The notes under the pieces were generated by a model that made no database searches, was not told the origin of the DNA, and saw only the letters and a list, made by a program, of their open reading frames with translations. This document shows positions 58,401 to 64,000 of a DNA stretch of 64,000 nucleotides, one piece after another. The position numbers were made by a program, and so were the translations under genes. Location: assembly GCA_007922305.1 (NCBI GenBank), contig ML677335.1:40522034-40586033 (forward strand), read 5' to 3'. This stretch comes from Dermatemys mawii. Taxonomy: Eukaryota; Chordata; Testudines; Dermatemydidae. How positions within the stretch are numbered: the stretch's first letter is position 1; each line of letters begins with the position of its first letter.

Positions 58401-61400
58401 CTTACAGTTCGCTAAGCAGTGGCAATGCACTATTTGTCATATCGTATAACTAAACATGAAAGTTCAATGCTTGTTACAATTCTGAGAAAGAGCACTTTAA
58501 TGGGGTTAATTAAAGTGCAAAGAAATATTCCTTCTGTTTCTGTACAGAAGAGACTAAAATAAAATTTAAGGCCTAACATACATATATTGATCACTATAAA
58601 ATAATGTTAAGTTGTAACTGAAATTACTATAGCATAAGTTGAACACTAAGATGATGTAAAAATCAATGAATATGTTCAAGGCAAAACCAGTAGCAACATT
58701 TTAGAAATAGGGGTAAAACTGTCAACTTTTCCTGACATACCAGGACTTCTAAACTCTCACAAAGTAGCCAAAAATTAATGGATCTGGAGAATCCCTCACC
58801 CATGCACAGCAAGATCTGTGACATCAAGGCATGTTTTACACAAATGAGTGGAGTTGTCAGGTAGCTATTTCATCCCTCATTATCCCATGCCAATGAACCT
58901 GACTTGCACAATAACATTTCTTCAAGTATTTTTTGTGGATTTCCATTTTTTCATGTGTACCAAAATATTAATTTTTGGTGAGGTTACTGAGTGTTGGATT
59001 CTGCACATATATTTGGAGATTATTTTCTGGCTGGGCCTTTGCTGTACATTGAACTTATCAAAACATTGAGGGTTTCAAACTGTGATACATATTTTACAGT
59101 TATAGCTAGGACTTGTTCCAAAGTATATTTTAAAAAAGAGAGAGCAAGAGAAGAGGGGATGCGCATGAGGGAAAGCAAAAAATGATTCAGGAATGATGAA
59201 TACGCTGGAAAGACGGGAAGGTCTCACTCTTTTGATTGAAGAAAATAAATAACAGGCACAGAAGAAACAGATGTCTTTTTCATTGCAAACTTTTGAAAAA
59301 CATATGGAACCCTACCCTAAGTCTCTTCCATTCCCCTGTTATAAACAAATTTAAGGATCCAACCTCCAGGAATTTTATCTTTTAGTCTTACCTACTCTTC
59401 TTCCACTTTCGCCTCTGCATCACTGCATTCAGTGTTCAACTAGTGCTCCTCACCAACGTGCTCTTTTTCTTAAAGGACCAACATAACATCAACTTCCACT
59501 TCACATTTAATATTTTTTTTATTTTCTTTCAATTCTACCCCTTTCAAAACTACTATTATTCTAAAGATATATTACTTGATGTAGGCATTTGCTTCTTGCT
59601 GTAAAAAGGCAAACATGGAACGTAAAATCAGCAAATAGCAAAAAAAAAACCCAACAAAATAACCCAAAACAGTAGATAGCCCTGGGACAACTGCTGGTGA
59701 GAAAAGGGACTGAGCTAAGATTATGAGCATCTGGAAATGAGAAAGGGAGAAAGATGGATTTGGGTAGATATTGAGGGTACTTTATTTCGAAAGGCACTTG
59801 CAGGGAGATAGCTGCATATGATAAAGGATGACAGGGTTATAAGCATGCCTACTTAGGCAACCTAAGAGTGTGGATGGCATATTTAGCCAGAGCCAGTGCT
59901 ATTTTGCAGCAAGAGATCGCAAAACAAATAGGAGCAAGTAGCTCTGAGAGAAGGAATCTACAGCACAGGTATTTCGCTCTGGGAGAAGAGACATAAATGA
60001 CTAGTAAGTAGCTGCCACTTATCACCAGGTGGGGAAAGGATGAAGAGTGATTGTGTGAAGGGAGCACATGGAGAGGCTTCTGAAATAAATACATAGGCAT
60101 ACACTGGGCATCTCCATTTTTGTGGGTGCTCACCAAGCATTTTCTGAGAATTGGTCCCCTTTAAAGTGTTTTAAGTTGGGTAACCAAAAATCACTAGTTA
60201 CTTTTGAAAATTTAGGCCAACTTTTCTTTCGAAACTGAATGTCTAAAAGCTCATACATTCCCAGGGACTTTTTATTTATTTATTTATTTATTTCAACCAC
60301 AGAAAGGGAGAGAGGGAGGAGGGAAAGATGGTTTTATAGCATTGAGCAGGATTCTAGGCAGGCTGTTCCCAAACAGAAACAAAGCTTAAATACTATCTAG
60401 TCATAAGAACTGGAGAATTTCATGCAAAGTAAGTTTCACTCTAATTTTTTTTTTTTATCATGAACAACCATATGACAACAGGACCAGTTTGTCTTACTCT
60501 GGAGAAAGGATCTTAATCAAGGGTAAAGAAAAATTTAAAATAAAAAACAAAAAATCTTCAGTGTAAGCCCCATCAATTTAAGAAGAGTTATCACAGAAAA
60601 TGAAGAGAAAAGGGATGTAGAAAACATATAATTATCAGATCATATTACTGTGTTACCAATGGGACAGGGCACTTAAACATAAGGGGCCCAAGTCACTATA
60701 TAATGATAACCTAGAGACCAGTCACTTGTGCAATTTTTAAACTTCACCTGGAATAATATGAAACAATTACATATACACATATACACATATATGAGATAAG
60801 GAAACATGGAAACTTCAGTCTGCAAAGACTTACAGAAATGATAAGTCACTCCTGCCATTTAGAACCAGCCTAATCATTTGTGTAACTAAACGCACAAGAG
60901 CCCATTTAATGTGATAAGCCTCCTATCAAAGCATTTCTGAAAAAGATGATCCATCCACGTTACAAAGTTGTTTAGTTTGTACAAGGCATCCCATAAGCAT
61001 AATATGATATGAGACCCCCTTTTACACTCCAGAGTTCTGAACACAGCTTGTGAATTTGAAGACTAGAGTTCAAAGTATCTTCTGAAAAGAGAATAAAGCG
61101 GAAGCCACAAAGATACATTTGTTTTTCTTACACAACTACTTGAAAAAAAACAGATCCAGGAAGACACCCTCCAATTATATTTTTATTCCTGAAGAAAAAG
61201 AAGGTGAAGATAGATTTCAAGTGGCACCTCCCCTTTGCTTTTCAGACAAAAATTGTTGGCTTCTCCTTTGTCTTTTTTCTAAACATTTTTCATTCATTAC
61301 TCCATAGGAATAGCTCTGCTGTATTGAAATGTTCCCGAAAGTCAGCTAGCTGGGTGGAAAGTAATTGACCAGGTAATGGGTACCACTAAGTGAAAGGATT

Positions 61401-61654
61401 AACTGATGATGAGCCATGGAGTACAGCTCCATGAAAAACTATTAAATATACCTCTAAAGTTGACTGAAGTAAAAATGTGCATTAAGAACAATGATAAAGC
61501 GATATTAAGGATATTTGTGCTCATAGATCCTCATTATCTGATGTTTAGCAATGTTTATTATTTAATTTAAAATGTTTTTCTCTTTGAAAAACTATATAAT
61601 GGAGCTTCTGTGGAACTGTACATTTCTAATGTTTTCATCAGAGCTGGATGTTGC
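58401..61654. other. No gene; one (TTTA)n microsatellite
   Basis: AT-rich sequence. (TTTA)n lies at 60270-60293, followed by a purine-rich GGGAGAGAGGGAGGAGGGA tract at 60306-60325. About 60180-60240 has a fragment of an old repeat (CTTTTGAAAATTTAGGCC). Confidence 0.5.
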
Positions 61655-62190
61655 ATGGTCTGTGCTTTCCCGGGTTCAGGTTGAGACTAAAATCACTAAA
61701 ATTTAATCTGTGCAAGATTGAAATGATACTAATGACTAGAGACAAAGAGAAAAGTTCCTACTCTTGTTAATAGATGCATCTGATTAGCCCTTCACTCAAG
61801 AGGTTCACCATTTGGGGATTTTCCAGGATCCCAATCTGTCTTTACAATCTCTGTTCACTTTGGAAGCTAGAACTGCAGTGGGTTAGGTAGTTGTGACAGT
61901 TTCTTTCAGATCCAGACCTTGCCAGTATTAGACTGGATAATTGCAATGTACTCAGAGTGATCAGACAAAAGATACAGCCACAAAATGAAGCTATTCCCAG
62001 TATATAGAACAATTTTATCAACCCAGAATACATCCCACCACTTCTCGAATAACTTCACTGTTTTGTCATTGTCTTTCAGGTGTCATTCAAGGTGTTGACT
62101 TTGATCCATAAAAACCTATAGAGCTCAAGAGAAGATCTTTCTGTTTTCTCACGTGTCCCTGAGGGATGAATAAATGGGTCAGGACAAGAG
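61655..62190 (+). mobile_element. L2/L3-type LINE remnant (RT region)
   Basis: A diverged sense LINE fragment. A frame encodes KFNLCKIEMILMTR (the LNxxKTE-motif region), followed about 200 bp later by LARIRLDNC-like sequence (CTTGCCAGTATTAGACTGGA, TAATTGCAATGTACTC; the R-LDYCN motif) and then QVSFKVLTLIHKNL, equivalent to the conserved 'hwLPV-yRI-FKvLtLvyKaL' block. Order and spacing fit the palm-to-C-terminal part of the L2/CR1 group. Many stops. Confidence 0.65.
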
Positions 62191-63876
62191 GACTGTGGAT
62201 TTTTAGGACTGGCTTTTACACACAACCCTTGGAGCCTTGAAAAAAAGAAACAAAAATACTATATATGTTTTATACACATGAAGCTTGAGATGGTCTTAAA
62301 TCTAAAAAATGATTAGTAACCAATGTATAACATTTAGAGGCAATAAGACCAGGGAATAAAAGGCCTCATATTTACTGCTCATATGCAATGGTAGAAAATG
62401 GATTGATAATAGAGAGACATCTTTAGACGTAGGGATGCTATATTAGATGATCTGTTAGGAGCAGTGTCTGATTGAATTTTATTCTTAGCTTGTTGGTGCA
62501 CTAGTGTCTAACATGTTTACTAGCACTAAGGAGCTCTGCTAAGCTAAGCATACTTACGAGCTAAGGAGCTGATCTGAGAAGAAAACTTCGACAATGCGGG
62601 GTGGGGAGGAAAGACTATAAAAAGATTCAGGATTCCTCTAGAGGCAGAAGTGAAAACATCAACTCCTTTTGTATCTTCAGAGTGAAACTAGAAAGGGCAT
62701 TAAAAATCCTTCTTGGAGTCTTAATCAAACTCTTACATTTAACAGTATTAATGTTAAGTATGCAAACGTTCATCCCACTGATCATTATGGTATCAAGAAC
62801 TAATTTTCCTCTTTTTAAGAGCTTATATGTCACATCACACCCCTTGGGCCTTCCAGAGAAGTATTTAAATGCCTAACTGGGGGAAAAGAAAAGCATTCCA
62901 GACAGCCAGGTGTTACTGATTCACCCATTAAAACTTCAGTTATAAAATATCCCACACAATGGTAAAACATTTCAGTCATTAGAAGATCATAAATAGATTA
63001 AGATGACATTCTAAATTATTATGACTCTGTGTGTATAAAATTTACATTGCTCATCACAATATCCCAGGTGCCTGTGACTCTGATTATCTGAAGTTAAAGA
63101 TAAAGATAAAGTGCACGAGCTATTTGTTCTGAGAACTTAAAAATGACAGAACCATACGCTGTGACTGTAAAGTCCCTCCCGAGACAGGAGAGAATTTTAC
63201 ATGTATTTGTAAGAAAGTTCATTTACTGTTGCCTCAGTGAAAATAAATCCTTGTTTCATTGTATTTTTATGTGCAAGTTTGAAGTAAGCGCACAGGAACA
63301 AATATAAAAAGGTAACAAGGATTTTTAAATTCCATAATCTCCTATGTTTAAACTAAGATAAAGAGTTAATTAAAAAAGAAATAACATTTCATATTTCTAT
63401 GGCACCGTTAATATCAAAAGGTGCCAATGGATTTTTCCAATCATATATTATTCTCTCTCACTCTACTCATGAATTACACAGACACCTGTCTATATTCAAT
63501 GCGCAGGTGTGCATGAATACAACTTTTATGTGTACCTTTGCCTTAACTTCTGCAGTGTTCCTATGTACTATTAAGTAAGAACTCTATTTTATCTTAGGAA
63601 TGGCTCTCTGCTATTTCAATTCTAAAGCCTTCTCTTGACAGCTCAGTGTGTAGGTTAGAGCCCTCCGCGGGGTTTTTTAAAATCCTGCTCCCACCCACTA
63701 TTATAGCAGCGGGTCCTGTGGGATCCCAATGCTGCTGCAGGGCTCTATGCTAGTCCATTGCAGGATTCTAATGTAAATTATGCCAATCTGAACTTCCTTA
63801 CACGTTAGTAAATGGGTGTAAGTGGATTTAATGGAGCCTAAAGAACTCCATGTCACAGCAGTATGTAGTACAGTGG
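62191..63876. other. No recognised feature
   Basis: AT-rich sequence. The block 63640-63760 is GC-balanced (AGAGCCCTCCGCGGGG, GCAGCGGGTCCTGTGGGATC) and may be part of an unassigned repeat. Confidence 0.45.
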
Positions 63877-63993
63877 TAGGGTGACCATACAGTACGTGTG
63901 AAAAATCGGAACAGGGGGTTATAGGAGCCTATATAAGAAAAAGACCCATAAATCGGGACTGTCCCTATAAAATTAGGACATCTGGTCACCTTA
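63877..63993 (+). mobile_element. Small MITE, TA-flanked (copy 3 of 3)
   Basis: TA, then GGGTGACCATACAGTACG, GTGAAAAATCGGAACAGG, CTATATAAGAAAAAGACCC, GGGACTGTCCCTATAAAATT and ACATCTGGTCACCT, then TA. Same order and orientation as the copies at 13.5 and 17.3 kb. Confidence 0.83.
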
Positions 63994-64000
63994 TTGGGAT

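Noticed and set aside
1..64000. Prokaryotic-style features (operons, CRISPR, phage, toxin-antitoxin)
   Set aside because: No ribosome-binding sites with dense long ORFs; composition and repeats are those of a vertebrate nuclear genome.
1..64000. tRNA genes
   Set aside because: tRNA-like box sequences occur only inside MIR-type SINEs, without a foldable cloverleaf.

Overview
The window looks like nuclear DNA of an amniote, most likely a turtle (a crocodilian or related sauropsid is the alternative). It is AT-rich and almost gene-free. It carries the usual sauropsid repeats: 5'-truncated CR1 LINEs with the chelonian-type 3' end, old L2-type LINE and MIR (CORE-SINE) fragments, several non-autonomous hAT elements with 8-bp target duplications, a small TA-flanked MITE in three copies, and palindromic Penelope-like repeats. 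No prokaryotic gene, rRNA, tRNA gene, CRISPR array or intact long reading frame was found. The species call rests on my recognition of repeat families, not on a database search.

Layout. 1-108 is half of a palindromic repeat (family A). 116-3056 is a long decayed CR1 on the plus strand with endonuclease and reverse transcriptase remnants. 3-23 kb is mostly anonymous AT-rich DNA with MIR copies (6.6, 10.0, 11.3 kb), two MITE copies (13.5, 17.3 kb), a GC-containing DNA-element repeat with a C-tract (9.6 kb), a striking tandem-plus-inverted family A structure (14.0-14.3 kb), a LINE RT fragment (14.6 kb), a flanked (GA)n insertion (15.6 kb) and an LTR-like stretch (21.3-22.0 kb). 23.5-24.3 kb is an L2 remnant and 25.6 kb a CR1 3' end. 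28.8-29.05 kb is a second copy of the 9.6-kb element. 39.0, 45.0, 47.3-48.1 and 49.5 kb hold four hAT elements with recognisable ends and target duplications. 50.6-52.05 kb is a second CR1, minus strand. 56.1-56.6 kb is a MIR split by a second palindromic repeat (family B). 61.7-62.2 kb is another L2/L3-type remnant, and a third MITE copy closes the window.

Host gene content. The only possible host coding sequence is two short exon-like segments on the minus strand (44844-44936 and 27972-28059). Each is open, bounded by plausible splice sites, and their phases are compatible. If real, much of the window is intron of one unidentified minus-strand gene. This is inference from splice signals and reading frame only.

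The most interesting structures are the palindromic repeats. Their hairpins resemble hammerhead ribozyme cores (CUGANGA, stem II, GAAA, short stem III), as known from Penelope-like retroelements. Several clean nested insertions also give a relative chronology: MIR before family B, family A before the GC-rich hAT, and the candidate exon before its neighbouring hAT.
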